NCBI RefSeq assembly: GCF_001306415.1 | Contig: NZ_LDJX01000009.1 | Span: forward strand, 1-64,000 | DNA length: 64,000 nt | Direction of reading: 5' to 3' | Origin: Croceitalea dokdonensis DOKDO 023 | GTDB lineage: Bacteria; Bacteroidota; Bacteroidia; Flavobacteriales; Flavobacteriaceae | In this document: piece by piece, positions 32,754 through 41,419 of the stretch | Layout of the letters: each line of letters opens with the position of its first letter | How positions within the stretch are numbered: the first letter of the stretch is position 1 | Notes under the pieces: generated by a model | What the model was told of the DNA's origin: nothing | Databases searched by the model: none | Seen by the model: the letters and a program-made list of their open reading frames with translations, nothing else | Translations under genes and position numbers: made by a program

Positions 32754-34832
32754 TTAGCCCTCTAATTTCTCTTTGTAATAATCGTAGAGTGCAAACTGGG
32801 AACGCAACTTGGGAAGGTTGTCCAATTTGTAAGCGTTGTCATGCTTGTCCGAAAAGACACGCCCCTTTACATTGTCCCGCCAAGAAATGGAAAAACCATC
32901 CAACACCTCCTGTTTGATGCCTTCGTCATAAATAGGACAACCTACTTCTACACGGTAATCAATATTACGTGTCATCCAATCTGCTGAGGAAATGTACACT
33001 TTAGGGTTGTCATTGTTACCAAAAATGAAAACACGTGGATGTTCAAGAAACTTATCCACCACACTAATGGCCTCAATATTCTCGCTCATGCCCGGAACTC
33101 CGGGCACCAAGCAACAAATGCCCCTGATAATCATTTGTATCTTCACCCCTGCCCTACTTGCCTCATAAAGCTTGTCCACCATCTTGTAAGAGGTAAAACT
33201 GTTCATCTTTATTTTGATATAGGCGGGAAGGCCATTTTTGGCATTGGCTATCTCCGTATCAATTAGTTTGGTGAAAACGGTTTTTGTATAGTGTGGAGAA
33301 ACGATAAGGTGCTTATACTTGGTTATCTGATAGGGCACCTCAAAAAAGTCGAATACCCGGTTTACATCCTTTAAAATCTCTGCATGGGCAGTGAACAGGG
33401 TATAATCCGTATAGATTTTGGCCGTAGACTCATTAAAGTTACCCGTACTTATAAAACCGTATCTTTTTAAGCCTTGGTCCTCTTCCCGTTCCACAAAGCA
33501 GACCTTGGTATGTACTTTAAGTCCGGGTATCCCAAAGATGAGCTTAATCCCTTCTTCTTGAAATTGGTTAGCGTATTTGATATTGGCCTGTTCATCAAAC
33601 CTTGCCTGCAGCTCTATTTGGACAGTAACCTCTTTTCCGTTCTTTGCCGCATTGATCAAAGCCGCAGCTACCTGGGAGTTATTGGCCAACCTGTAAACGG
33701 TCAGTTTTATTTTTCTGACTTTGGGGTCCAAGGCCGCCTCCTTTAAAAAATTAATGACATAGGAAAACGTTTGGTAGGGGGTATAAATCATATAGTCCCG
33801 CTGGGCAATCTGCTCCAAGATACTACCGTTAAGATTAAAATCCTTTACGGGCAGGGCTGTGATCTTATCATATTGCAAATCATCGCGTCCCAAACTGGGA
33901 AACCCCATATAGTCCCTGCGGTTATGGTACCTACCCCCGGGTATGACACTGTCCGTTTCCTCAATCCCCATCTTATCCTTCAAAAACCGAAGGGTATCCA
34001 TTTTAATGCTCTTATCATATACAAACCTAACCGGATCACTATGTTTACGATTGTCAACACTGGACGATATCTTTTCTATAAAACTCTTGCTCAGGTCATT
34101 ATCCATATCCAGCTCCGCGTCCCTGGTTATTTTAATCATATGGGAAGAAATCTCTGCATATTCAAACATGCTGAAAATCCGGTCCATACAAAAACGGATA
34201 ACATCATCAACCATCATAATATAGTTCTTACCATCTTCCGGTGGCAACACCACAAAACGTTTTAGTTTTTTAGGAATTTCAATCAGGGCATATTGTATTC
34301 CCTTTTCAGTGATGCCAAATTTATCCTCACCCTTTAAAACCATCCGTACGGCCAAATAGGCAGCGGTGTCCTTTAGTTTGGGAAACTTGGCTAGATTGTT
34401 AAGGATAATGGTGATTAACTGTGGGTTAACCTGTTTGTAAAAATAGTCCGATACAAATTCGGTTTGAGACTCGCTTACCTCGGTCTCATTGATCAAAAAG
34501 ATGTTCTCCTTCTCTAGTTCTTCTTCAATTTCGGTTAAAATTTTACCACTCTTGGCCTGCAGTTGAATGACATTTTTTGTGATTTCCTCCAATAAATCCT
34601 TCGCAACTTCACCCCCCAAGACGCTCTTACCAGACCTCCCTGCGTCCACGATACGCTTTACCGTGGCGTATCTCACCTTAAAGAATTCATCCAAGTTATT
34701 GCTAAAGATTCCAAGGAAACGTAAGCGCTCAATTAACGGAACCCTTTTATCCGCGCTTTCTTGCAACACCCTATCATTAAAGTGCAACCAGCTAATTTCC
34801 CTATTGATATATTCGTTTTTTGGCTTTGACAT
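32754..34832 (-). CDS. ppk1: Polyphosphate kinase 1
   Basis: A 692-residue enzyme that reversibly polymerises the ATP gamma-phosphate into polyphosphate. The N-terminal block NREISWLHFNDRVLQE is family standard. The autophosphorylated histidine is in VHTKVCFVE, followed by STGNFNESTAKIYTD. The second conserved histidine is in EHPRVFIF with SSADWMTRNIDYRVE. All catalytic blocks are intact. It is the last gene of a seven-gene minus-strand operon, 3 bp after sixA, a pairing common in flavobacteria. Confidence 0.96.
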   Translation of the reverse strand: MSKPKNEYINREISWLHFNDRVLQESADKRVPLIERLRFLGIFSNNLDEFFKVRYATVKRIVDAGRSGKSVLGGEVAKDLLEEITKNVIQLQAKSGKILTEIEEELEKENIFLINETEVSESQTEFVSDYFYKQVNPQLITIILNNLAKFPKLKDTAAYLAVRMVLKGEDKFGITEKGIQYALIEIPKKLKRFVVLPPEDGKNYIMMVDDVIRFCMDRIFSMFEYAEISSHMIKITRDAELDMDNDLSKSFIEKISSSVDNRKHSDPVRFVYDKSIKMDTLRFLKDKMGIEETDSVIPGGRYHNRRDYMGFPSLGRDDLQYDKITALPVKDFNLNGSILEQIAQRDYMIYTPYQTFSYVINFLKEAALDPKVRKIKLTVYRLANNSQVAAALINAAKNGKEVTVQIELQARFDEQANIKYANQFQEEGIKLIFGIPGLKVHTKVCFVEREEDQGLKRYGFISTGNFNESTAKIYTDYTLFTAHAEILKDVNRVFDFFEVPYQITKYKHLIVSPHYTKTVFTKLIDTEIANAKNGLPAYIKIKMNSFTSYKMVDKLYEASRAGVKIQMIIRGICCLVPGVPGMSENIEAISVVDKFLEHPRVFIFGNNDNPKVYISSADWMTRNIDYRVEVGCPIYDEGIKQEVLDGFSISWRDNVKGRVFSDKHDNAYKLDNLPKLRSQFALYDYYKEKLEG

Positions 34833-34835
34833 AAA

Positions 34836-35324
34836 CTACTTTAATTCTTTTGGAAAAATCGTTTTTAGTGTGGTTCCCTTGTTGATGGTTGACCAGTCAT
34901 CGGTTTTAAACACTATCCTAACCAACCCGGCTGTGGGCACATTGGAAATATAAGTATCTCCAAGCGTATTCACAAGTGATGTAAAGGCATGGTTATGCCC
35001 AAATAAAAGCACATGGTCCAGGCCATTATGCAAAGACCTGATAAAGCCAAGTACATCCTCTCCAGAAAAATCATAGAGGGTATTGGAAACTTGAAACTTT
35101 TTAAAATCGTACCCAACCCCTCCAAGAACAATCATTGCCGTATGCAGTGCCCTGTTAGCGGGACTGGACCATGCAAAATCTATGGTACCGCCAAGCTGAT
35201 TCAATGCTTTGGCCACTAAAATGGCATCAGAAATACCGCGTTCCTTCAATGGTCTGTTCTTATCAGAAACCTGATATTCCCAAGACGATTTTGCATGCCT
35301 TATAAATGTAATGGTCTTTGTCAT
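34836..35324 (-). CDS. SixA-type histidine phosphatase
   Basis: A 162-residue histidine-phosphatase-superfamily protein. FIRHAKSSW (R9, H10) is the phosphate-binding RH motif, NRPLKERG and SSPANRALHTA are SixA-type blocks, and the second histidine is in LLFGHNHAF. SixA dephosphorylates phosphohistidine domains, but the substrate here is unknown. It lies between pdxH (3 bp) and ppk1 (3 bp), so a link to polyphosphate metabolism is possible. Confidence 0.9.
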   Translation of the reverse strand: MTKTITFIRHAKSSWEYQVSDKNRPLKERGISDAILVAKALNQLGGTIDFAWSSPANRALHTAMIVLGGVGYDFKKFQVSNTLYDFSGEDVLGFIRSLHNGLDHVLLFGHNHAFTSLVNTLGDTYISNVPTAGLVRIVFKTDDWSTINKGTTLKTIFPKELK

Positions 35325-35327
35325 CGA

Positions 35328-35975
35328 TTACGGCTGTAAACGTTCAATTTTCCAATTATAGTCGGGCATTAAAGAATAGCGAATCCGATCATGCAATCGG
35401 TTGGGGCGTCCTTGCCAAAACTCCAGTGAAATTGGGCGCACCAAATAGCCGCCCCAATTTGCGGGACGTTGCACCGGGCCATTCCCATATTTTTTTTCTA
35501 AGGCGTGCAGACGTTCCGTTAAAACATCACGCGATGCAACCACCTTACTTTGTTGAGATACAATGGCGCCTAACTGACTCCCAACAGGCCTGGACTCAAA
35601 ATAGCCATCAGAAAGGTTTGGCGCTATTTTTTCCGCTTTCCCTTTTATAATTACCTGTCTTTCCATATTGGGCCAAAAAAAGGAGAGGCACACCTCTGGG
35701 TGTTGCGCAATGGCCTTACCCTTTTCACTTTCATAATTGGTATAAAAGACAAAGCCTTCATGGGTATATTTTTTCATAAGGACTACCCTACTCTTTGGAA
35801 ACCCGTCCAGACCAATGGTAGATACGGTCATGGCATTGGCCTCATCAATTCCACCAGCGCCCTCCACCTCATAGAACCATTTTTGAAATTGCTGCATGGG
35901 ATTTTCATCAATCACAGATTCCAACAGTTGGCTCTTGTCATAAGACTTTCTGTAGTCACTTAAATCTTTTTGCAT
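35328..35975 (-). CDS. pdxH: Pyridoxamine 5'-phosphate oxidase
   Basis: A 215-residue FMN enzyme oxidising pyridoxamine/pyridoxine 5'-phosphate to PLP. DLSDYRKSYDKSQL is the family N-terminus, SRVVLMKKY the FMN-binding block, and the C-terminus FWQGRPNRLHDRIRY...W is the PNP_phzG_C signature. Length matches E. coli PdxH. It lies 65 bp after rnz, the largest gap in the operon, so a secondary promoter there is possible. Confidence 0.95.
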   Translation of the reverse strand: MQKDLSDYRKSYDKSQLLESVIDENPMQQFQKWFYEVEGAGGIDEANAMTVSTIGLDGFPKSRVVLMKKYTHEGFVFYTNYESEKGKAIAQHPEVCLSFFWPNMERQVIIKGKAEKIAPNLSDGYFESRPVGSQLGAIVSQQSKVVASRDVLTERLHALEKKYGNGPVQRPANWGGYLVRPISLEFWQGRPNRLHDRIRYSLMPDYNWKIERLQP

Positions 35976-36040
35976 AGCATTTCTAGTATATAAACAAAGT
36001 TCTGCAAAAGAAAGAAGATATAGAAATACCTTGGGTATAA

Positions 36041-36946
36041 TTAAAGCTCAAAAACTTTACCGTCTTCTGCGAGTGAAACCTCATCAAAAATGGTTTCTGC
36101 TTCTTGTTTAAAAAGTGCCAAAGATTTGTAACGGGTAGAATAGTGGCCTAGAATCAAGTGTGATGCATTGGCCATTTTCGCTATCGTGGCAGCCTGTTTG
36201 GCAGTACTGTGCTTGGTTTTCTGGCAAAGGCCTTCCTCAGAATCCAAAAAAGTGGATTCGTGATAAAGCACGTCAACATCTTTTATCAAGGGCACCATAT
36301 CCTCTTTGAAAGCGGTATCACTGCAAAACGCATAGCTTTTAGGTTTGGGTGGGTCAAACGTAAGAAGGGTGTTATCTACTACTTCCCCGCTACTGCTTTG
36401 GGCGTCTTTCCCTTTTTTTATATTTCGCAACTGGCTTTTATCTATGCCATATGCATTTACCGCTTGGATATCCAAGTTTCTAAGTGCTTTTTTCTCACGG
36501 AACAAAAACCCATTGGTGTAAATCCTATGGGATAACGGAATGGTCTCCACGGTAACCTTGTCATCTTCATATACCATCTCTGATGAAGTTGACGTAAGTT
36601 CATGAAAGTACAGGTTATAGTTGGTCCATGAATCGCCTAGCTTTAACAATAAGGTTATGGCTTCCTTTATTCCCTTTGGCCCATAAATATGCAAATCCTG
36701 TTTTCTTCCCAATAATCTAAACGTGGAGACCAGTCCCGGGAGACCAAAAAAATGATCACCGTGAAGATGCGAGATAAAAATATGATGAATCCTGGAAAAC
36801 TTAATTTTATGTTTTCTTAATTGCAATTGCGTCCCCTCACCACAATCTATTAAAAACATATGGTTTTTAATCTCCAACACCTGGGAGGTTGGATTGGACA
36901 GTGATCTTGGCGTTGCGGCGTAACAACCGAGTATGGTTAACTTCAT
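36041..36946 (-). CDS. rnz: Ribonuclease Z
   Basis: A 301-residue metallo-beta-lactamase tRNA 3'-endonuclease. The zinc motif HLHGDH occupies residues 60-65, GEGTQ precedes it, further ligands are in the SDT block (YAFCSDTAF) and in LGHYSTRY, and the YHESTF segment is the exosite region of the family. Length matches about 305. The start overlaps the STAS-like gene by 4 bp (ATGA type), so the two are translationally coupled. Confidence 0.95.
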   Translation of the reverse strand: MKLTILGCYAATPRSLSNPTSQVLEIKNHMFLIDCGEGTQLQLRKHKIKFSRIHHIFISHLHGDHFFGLPGLVSTFRLLGRKQDLHIYGPKGIKEAITLLLKLGDSWTNYNLYFHELTSTSSEMVYEDDKVTVETIPLSHRIYTNGFLFREKKALRNLDIQAVNAYGIDKSQLRNIKKGKDAQSSSGEVVDNTLLTFDPPKPKSYAFCSDTAFKEDMVPLIKDVDVLYHESTFLDSEEGLCQKTKHSTAKQAATIAKMANASHLILGHYSTRYKSLALFKQEAETIFDEVSLAEDGKVFEL

Positions 36947-37275
36947 AAGCCTAAATCCCGCTCTATTTCTTCCATTTCAATAATGTCCTTGGCTTCTTGG
37001 ATGGTGGGTACTACACAAATTTCCTCCGGCACCTCATCATAGGTCACTTTATCCGTTACCAATACAAAAGACTTATTTGCGGACCTATGGGTGTTTGATA
37101 TCTCAAGAAATTCAAGCATATCGTTAGCAGTAAGACTATCAAAAGAAAATAAATTAACGATAATATGGTCTGCTTTTATCCGCTCATAAGATTGATTGAA
37201 ATTGGCAATGAACGCTCTAAGGTCATTGTCTTCTTGAAAAATAGTAGTGGTACTCCCTTCTTTATCAAAAATCAT
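36943..37275 (-). CDS. STAS-domain-like small protein
   Basis: A 110-residue protein with an alternating beta-alpha pattern. DHIIVNLFSFDSLTANDMLEF resembles the core strand and helix of STAS/anti-sigma-antagonist domains, without an obvious phosphorylatable Ser in a DSSG context. The C-terminus is acidic. It sits 2 bp after pyrB and overlaps rnz by 4 bp, an arrangement conserved enough that flavobacterial copies are often labelled ribonuclease-Z-associated. The function is unknown. Confidence 0.75.
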   Translation of the reverse strand: MIFDKEGSTTTIFQEDNDLRAFIANFNQSYERIKADHIIVNLFSFDSLTANDMLEFLEISNTHRSANKSFVLVTDKVTYDEVPEEICVVPTIQEAKDIIEMEEIERDLGL

Positions 37276-37277
37276 GG

Positions 37278-38204
37278 CTACTTTATTTTGGAGGCCAGCA
37301 GATAGATAACAGCCATACGGATGGCAACACCATTCTCTACTTGGTTTAAAATCACGGACTGATCGGAATCTGCAACATCCGAGGTAATCTCCACTCCACG
37401 GTTAATAGGTCCTGGATGCATAATAATGATGTCCTTATTGATGCTATCCAATAGTTTTTTATTAATTCCAAACTGTTGTGTGTATTCCCTGGTAGAGGGA
37501 AAGTAACTGATGTCCATACGCTCATTTTGCACCCGAAGCATATTGGCCACATGGCACCATTCCAGCGCCTTTACCAGATTGGTCTCCACGCCTACCCCCA
37601 AGCTTTCTATATATTTTGGAATCAAGGTTTTAGGGCCGCACACTTTAACGTTCGCTCCTTGTAATCTTAAGGCAAAGATGTTGGACAAGGCTACCCTGGA
37701 GTGTAAAATATCTCCCACAATTACCACGTTTTTACCTTTTACATCCCCCAATTTTTCACGAATGGAGTAGGAATCCAATAAGGCTTGGGTTGGATGTTCA
37801 TGTGCACCGTCTCCCGCATTGATAATGGAGGCATTCACGTGCTTGGAAAGAAAAATGCCAGCCCCGGGATTGGGATGCCTCATCACCACCATATCCACCT
37901 TCATGGAAAGGATATTGTTTACCGTATCTATTAAGGTCTCACCCTTCTTTACTGAGGACTGGCCAGCCGAAAAGTTGACCACATCTGCAGAAAGTCTTTT
38001 TTCTGCCAATTCAAAAGATAGGCGGGTACGGGTGCTGTTTTCAAAAAAAATATTGGCAATGGTAATATCACGTAAAGTGGGTACCTTCTTGATGGAACGG
38101 TTAATGACTTCTTTAAAATGGTCCGCCGTTTCAAAGATGAGGTCAATATCCTGCTTGTTTATGTACTTGATACCTAATAAATGATTGACGCTCAGTTGGC
38201 TCAT
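37278..38204 (-). CDS. pyrB: Aspartate carbamoyltransferase catalytic subunit
   Basis: A 308-residue enzyme of pyrimidine synthesis making N-carbamoyl-aspartate. FENSTRTRLSFE is the carbamoyl-phosphate loop, HPTQALLD the second signature, and MHPGPINRGVEI the C-terminal substrate loop. Length is typical. It follows pyrR by 3 bp. No pyrI regulatory subunit is nearby. Confidence 0.96.
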   Translation of the reverse strand: MSQLSVNHLLGIKYINKQDIDLIFETADHFKEVINRSIKKVPTLRDITIANIFFENSTRTRLSFELAEKRLSADVVNFSAGQSSVKKGETLIDTVNNILSMKVDMVVMRHPNPGAGIFLSKHVNASIINAGDGAHEHPTQALLDSYSIREKLGDVKGKNVVIVGDILHSRVALSNIFALRLQGANVKVCGPKTLIPKYIESLGVGVETNLVKALEWCHVANMLRVQNERMDISYFPSTREYTQQFGINKKLLDSINKDIIIMHPGPINRGVEITSDVADSDQSVILNQVENGVAIRMAVIYLLASKIK

Positions 38205-38207
38205 ATG

Positions 38208-38747
38208 CTATTCACTAATTAAATATACGGTATCCTCCCCATCATTTTCTTTCCACATCACTTTTACCCTTTCCCCATTGATGGCATCCACTTGCCTACC
38301 CCTATAATTTGGCTGGATAGGAAGATGTCTGCTAAACCTTCTGTCAATTAGGGTGAGTAGCTCTATCTCATCCGGTCTTCCAAAAGATTGTATGGCGGTA
38401 AGCGCTGCCCGTATGCTTCTTCCTGTGTACAGTACATCATCAATAAAGACAACCTTCTTGTCCTCCACCAGAAAATCTATCTTAGTTTTGTTTGCCTCTA
38501 GGGTTTTATCTCCCCGTCTAAAATCGTCCCGATAGAAGGTAATGTCCAGCAAACCCAATTTTACCTGTTTCACCCCGTAATCCTTCTGCAATATTTCCGT
38601 CAGCCGTTCGGCCAAAAAAGTACCCCTGGGTTGAATACCAATTAAAACCGTTTTGGAAAAGTCTAGGTGCCGCTCCAACAATTGGCAAGCCAAGCGATGT
38701 AAGATAATGTGAATTTCCTTGGAAGATAGTAGTACGCGTTGACCCAT
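38208..38747 (-). CDS. pyrR: Bifunctional pyr operon regulator / uracil phosphoribosyltransferase
   Basis: A 179-residue PRTase-fold protein converting uracil and PRPP to UMP. In Firmicutes it also binds pyr mRNA. The PRPP-binding loop is VVFIDDVLYTGRSIRAAL, and IGIQPRGTFLAERL and LGLLDITFYRDDF are PyrR-specific. The ATG at 38747 (MGQRVLLSS) is chosen over a frame start at 38819. The longer reading would begin inside the rpsA terminator, and the -7 element at 38773-38780 lies between them. RNA-binding attenuation in this phylum is unproven, and no attenuator was seen between pyrR and pyrB (3-bp gap). Confidence 0.93.
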   Translation of the reverse strand: MGQRVLLSSKEIHIILHRLACQLLERHLDFSKTVLIGIQPRGTFLAERLTEILQKDYGVKQVKLGLLDITFYRDDFRRGDKTLEANKTKIDFLVEDKKVVFIDDVLYTGRSIRAALTAIQSFGRPDEIELLTLIDRRFSRHLPIQPNYRGRQVDAINGERVKVMWKENDGEDTVYLISE

Positions 38748-38772
38748 AGAACCGTTTGCCGTATTCAGTGTA

Positions 38773-38780
38773 CAAAAATA
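38773..38780 (-). promoter_or_regulatory. -7 element for the pyrR-ppk1 operon
   Basis: The minus strand reads TATTTTTG (TAnnTTTG), 26 bp before the pyrR ATG and just after the rpsA terminator. No -33 TTG was found at standard spacing. Confidence 0.45.
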
Positions 38781-38792
38781 CGCAAATAGATA

Positions 38793-38824
38793 TAAAAGAA
38801 AAGCCCTTGGGGATTCCAAGGGCT
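38793..38824 (-). terminator. Rho-independent terminator of rpsA
   Basis: A perfect 9-bp stem (AGCCCTTGG / CCAAGGGCT) with a 5-base loop follows the rpsA stop by 25 bp. On the minus strand it is followed by TTTTCTTTTAT. It separates rpsA from the pyrR operon promoter. Confidence 0.88.
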
Positions 38825-38848
38825 CTCATATTCACTATGGTCAACAAA

Positions 38849-40717
38849 CTACTTTTTCTTGGCGTCTGCTTCCATTTTATCCTTCAATGCTTGTAACTGG
38901 GAATTTGCATCTCCCAAAGTTGGGGCCGCCTCATCCGCAGAGGCCGCCATTTTCTTTTTGGCGGTGCGTACGTTGCGCTCTTCTTGCTCCCTAAAAATAG
39001 CCGTATGACTGGCCACTACGCGCTTAAAGTCCTTGTTGAACTCAATGACCTTGAATTCTACCTCTTCACCTTTGGTGATTTTCTTACCATCCTCTTTTTC
39101 CATGTGTCTTGATGGAATAAAGCCAGTGATATCCTCATTGAACATTACGGTAGCACCTTTGTCCACGATATCGGAAACAGCTGCTTTGTGTATGGTACCT
39201 TCAGCAAACTCAGTTTCGTATTTATCCCAAGGATTCTCCGTGGTCTGCTTGTGTCCAAGGCTTAATTTTCTACCATCAACATCCAACTCCAGGACCTCAA
39301 CTTCCAAGGTGTCGCTCACATTTACAAACTCAGATGGATGCTTGATTTTCTTGGTCCAAGAAAGATCGGAAATATAGATAAGGCCATCAATGCCCTCTTC
39401 CATTTCAACAAAAACACCAAAGTTGGTAAAGTTCCTTACGATACCTTTATGTCTGGAACCAACAGGATACTTAGATGTAATATCTGTCCATGGGTCTGGC
39501 GTTAACTGCTTAATACCAAGGGACATTTTTCTGTCTTCCCTATCCAAGGTCAGGACAACGGCTTCAACCTCGTCACCCACTTTTACAAAATCTTGGGCAG
39601 AACGCAGATGCGTAGACCACGACATCTCGGAAACGTGGATTAGGCCTTCCACACCTTCAGCCACTTCTATAAACGCTCCATAATCTGCAATTACGACTAC
39701 TTTACCTTTTACCTTGTCCCCTATTTTAATTTCATCGCCAAGGGCATCCCATGGGTGCTTTTCTAGTTGCTTAAGACCTAGCTGTATTCTGGATTTGTTA
39801 TCATCAAAATCAAGAATTACAACGTTCATTTTTTGGTCTAGTTCCACAACCTCGTTCGGGTGGTTGATTCTGCTCCAGCTCAAATCCGTAATGTGGATAA
39901 GACCGTCTACACCACCAAGGTCTATAAACACTCCATAAGAGGTAATGTTCTTTACAACACCTTCCAGTACCTGACCTTTTTCCAATTGGCCAATGATCTC
40001 CTTTTTCTGCTCCTCAATATCCGCCTCAATAAGGGCTTTATGGGAAACCACAACGTTTTTGAACTCGTGGTTGATTTTGACTACTTTAAATTCCATGGTT
40101 TTACCCACGTACTGGTCATAATCACGTATGGGCTTCACATCAATTTGTGAACCGGGCAAGAAAGCCTCAATACCAAATACGTCTACGATCATCCCACCTT
40201 TGGTTCTGCATTTTACAAAACCGGTTACAATTTCCTCCTTGTCATGGGCCGCATTTACGCGATCCCAAGCCATGATGGTCCTTGCTTTCCTGTGCGAGAG
40301 TACCAATTGACCGGTTTTATCTTCCCTAATATCAATAAGCACCTCTACTTTATCACCAACTTTTAAATCTGGATTGTATCTAAATTCGTTCAAAGAAATT
40401 ACGCCCTCTGACTTTGCATTGATGTCAATAATGGCCTCACGGTCCGTCATGTGCACAACGTGACCTTCTACCACCTCTGCATCGGCAGTGTCTACAAAGT
40501 TTTCTTCCACCAAGGATTCAAACTCCTTCAATTTGGTATCGTCCACACGTTCAATACCCTCTTCGTACTTATCCCAATCAAAATTTTCCAAAAATTCCTT
40601 TGGATCTTGTTTAGGGGTTTCTTTTTTGGTTTCTACTACCTCTTGAAGTGTTTCGGTAGCTTCTGTTGTTGCTGTAACGGTTTCTGCCGCCTCAGCTGGT
40701 TTTTGTTCTTCAGCCAT
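38849..40717 (-). CDS. rpsA: 30S ribosomal protein S1
   Basis: A 622-residue mRNA-binding ribosomal protein. An acidic Glu/Thr-rich N-terminal extension (about 1-50) precedes six S1 domains. The central ones carry the ITSYGVFIDLGGVDGLIHITD and GLIHVSEMSW type strands, and the last (GATVMFNEDITGFIPSRHME) is divergent. The C-terminal tail is Ala/Lys rich. Flavobacterial S1 is longer than the 557-residue E. coli protein because of the N-terminal extension. It has its own promoter, a leader of about 110 nt and its own terminator, so it is monocistronic. Confidence 0.95.
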   Translation of the reverse strand: MAEEQKPAEAAETVTATTEATETLQEVVETKKETPKQDPKEFLENFDWDKYEEGIERVDDTKLKEFESLVEENFVDTADAEVVEGHVVHMTDREAIIDINAKSEGVISLNEFRYNPDLKVGDKVEVLIDIREDKTGQLVLSHRKARTIMAWDRVNAAHDKEEIVTGFVKCRTKGGMIVDVFGIEAFLPGSQIDVKPIRDYDQYVGKTMEFKVVKINHEFKNVVVSHKALIEADIEEQKKEIIGQLEKGQVLEGVVKNITSYGVFIDLGGVDGLIHITDLSWSRINHPNEVVELDQKMNVVILDFDDNKSRIQLGLKQLEKHPWDALGDEIKIGDKVKGKVVVIADYGAFIEVAEGVEGLIHVSEMSWSTHLRSAQDFVKVGDEVEAVVLTLDREDRKMSLGIKQLTPDPWTDITSKYPVGSRHKGIVRNFTNFGVFVEMEEGIDGLIYISDLSWTKKIKHPSEFVNVSDTLEVEVLELDVDGRKLSLGHKQTTENPWDKYETEFAEGTIHKAAVSDIVDKGATVMFNEDITGFIPSRHMEKEDGKKITKGEEVEFKVIEFNKDFKRVVASHTAIFREQEERNVRTAKKKMAASADEAAPTLGDANSQLQALKDKMEADAKKK

Positions 40718-40832
40718 CTGCTGATTAAAATTTGTATTTCACGGGATGCACAAGAGCCAAACGATTACCGTAAAAGTTGTTATTGTTTTCTTTTGTTCCT
40801 TTTTTTCTCTTGCCTTCGTTAAAAAAGGAGTG

Positions 40833-40863
40833 CAAAAATACAATTAAATATCTGTTTTACAAA
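40833..40863 (-). promoter_or_regulatory. Promoter of rpsA (-33 and -7)
   Basis: The minus strand reads TTTG, 19 bases, then TATTTTTG, a full match to the Bacteroidota promoter. Transcription from here gives a leader of roughly 110 nt that is A/G rich with runs of U. It could hold an autoregulatory site for S1, but no fold was established by eye. Confidence 0.65.
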
Positions 40864-40981
40864 GTATTGTTGTTTTTGCTGTCAGGACCCAAAAACAGTG
40901 CTACCATTACTTGATGTTATGTGACTTATTTACTTATCTTGTGTCCTAATTTTAACAAATAACTAATAATAAATAAGGAGT

Positions 40982-41362
40982 ATGAGTGTAAAAGCTAAAT
41001 ATCAGGCGGTGCTTGACCTTGGGCAACAGTTGGGAATCAAAAACGGAGACGTTACCGAGGATGGTGGGGTTCTTAAAATAAAAGGTGAGGCCAATACGCC
41101 TTACGTTAAAAATGTACTTTGGGATAAAATAAAGGAAATTGGTGGAGAGAGCGCTGCAGACATCAAGGCTAATATTTCCGTTTCTGATGATTCCGTCTAC
41201 CACAGACATACTGTAAAAAGCGGGGAGTCTCTAAGCAAGATTGCCAAGCACTACTATGGTGACCCTATGAAATATACCAAAATCTTTGATGCCAACACTA
41301 ATATCTTGAAGAATCCAGATGTGATTCATCCGGACCAAGAGTTGGTAATTCCCAACCTCTAA
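40982..41362 (+). CDS. BON-LysM potassium-binding-type protein (YgaU/Kbp-like)
   Basis: A 126-residue soluble protein with no signal peptide. Residues about 20-75 form a BON-like domain (GDVTEDGGVLKIKGEANTPY). Residues about 78-126 are a LysM domain (YHRHTVKSGESLSKIAKHYY ending DQELVIPNL). The domain order matches E. coli Kbp/YgaU, a cytosolic K+-binding protein. AAGGAG lies only one base before the ATG, too close to act as a normal ribosome-binding site. A strong terminator follows. Confidence 0.9.
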   Translation: MSVKAKYQAVLDLGQQLGIKNGDVTEDGGVLKIKGEANTPYVKNVLWDKIKEIGGESAADIKANISVSDDSVYHRHTVKSGESLSKIAKHYYGDPMKYTKIFDANTNILKNPDVIHPDQELVIPNL

Positions 41363-41389
41363 AACATAGGCTAAAGAAATCAAAATTAA

Positions 41390-41417
41390 AATCCGCAATA
41401 AACTGCGGATTTTTTTT
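41390..41417 (+). terminator. Rho-independent terminator
   Basis: An 8-bp stem AATCCGCA / TGCGGATT with a 6-base loop and an uninterrupted T8 run ends the LysM-protein transcript. It abuts the stop of the convergent cmk gene at 41420. Confidence 0.88.
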
Positions 41418-41419
41418 GA

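Noticed and set aside
38205-38207. PyrR-binding attenuator between pyrR and pyrB
   Set aside because: The gap is 3 bp, so there is no room. The hairpin upstream of pyrR belongs to rpsA.
38748-38819. Longer N-terminus of pyrR
   Set aside because: It would start inside the rpsA terminator and upstream of the -7 element, and PyrR proteins begin at the MGQR-type start.
40972-40981. AAGGAG as a Shine-Dalgarno site for the LysM protein
   Set aside because: It is only one base from the ATG, too close for ribosome binding in the usual way.
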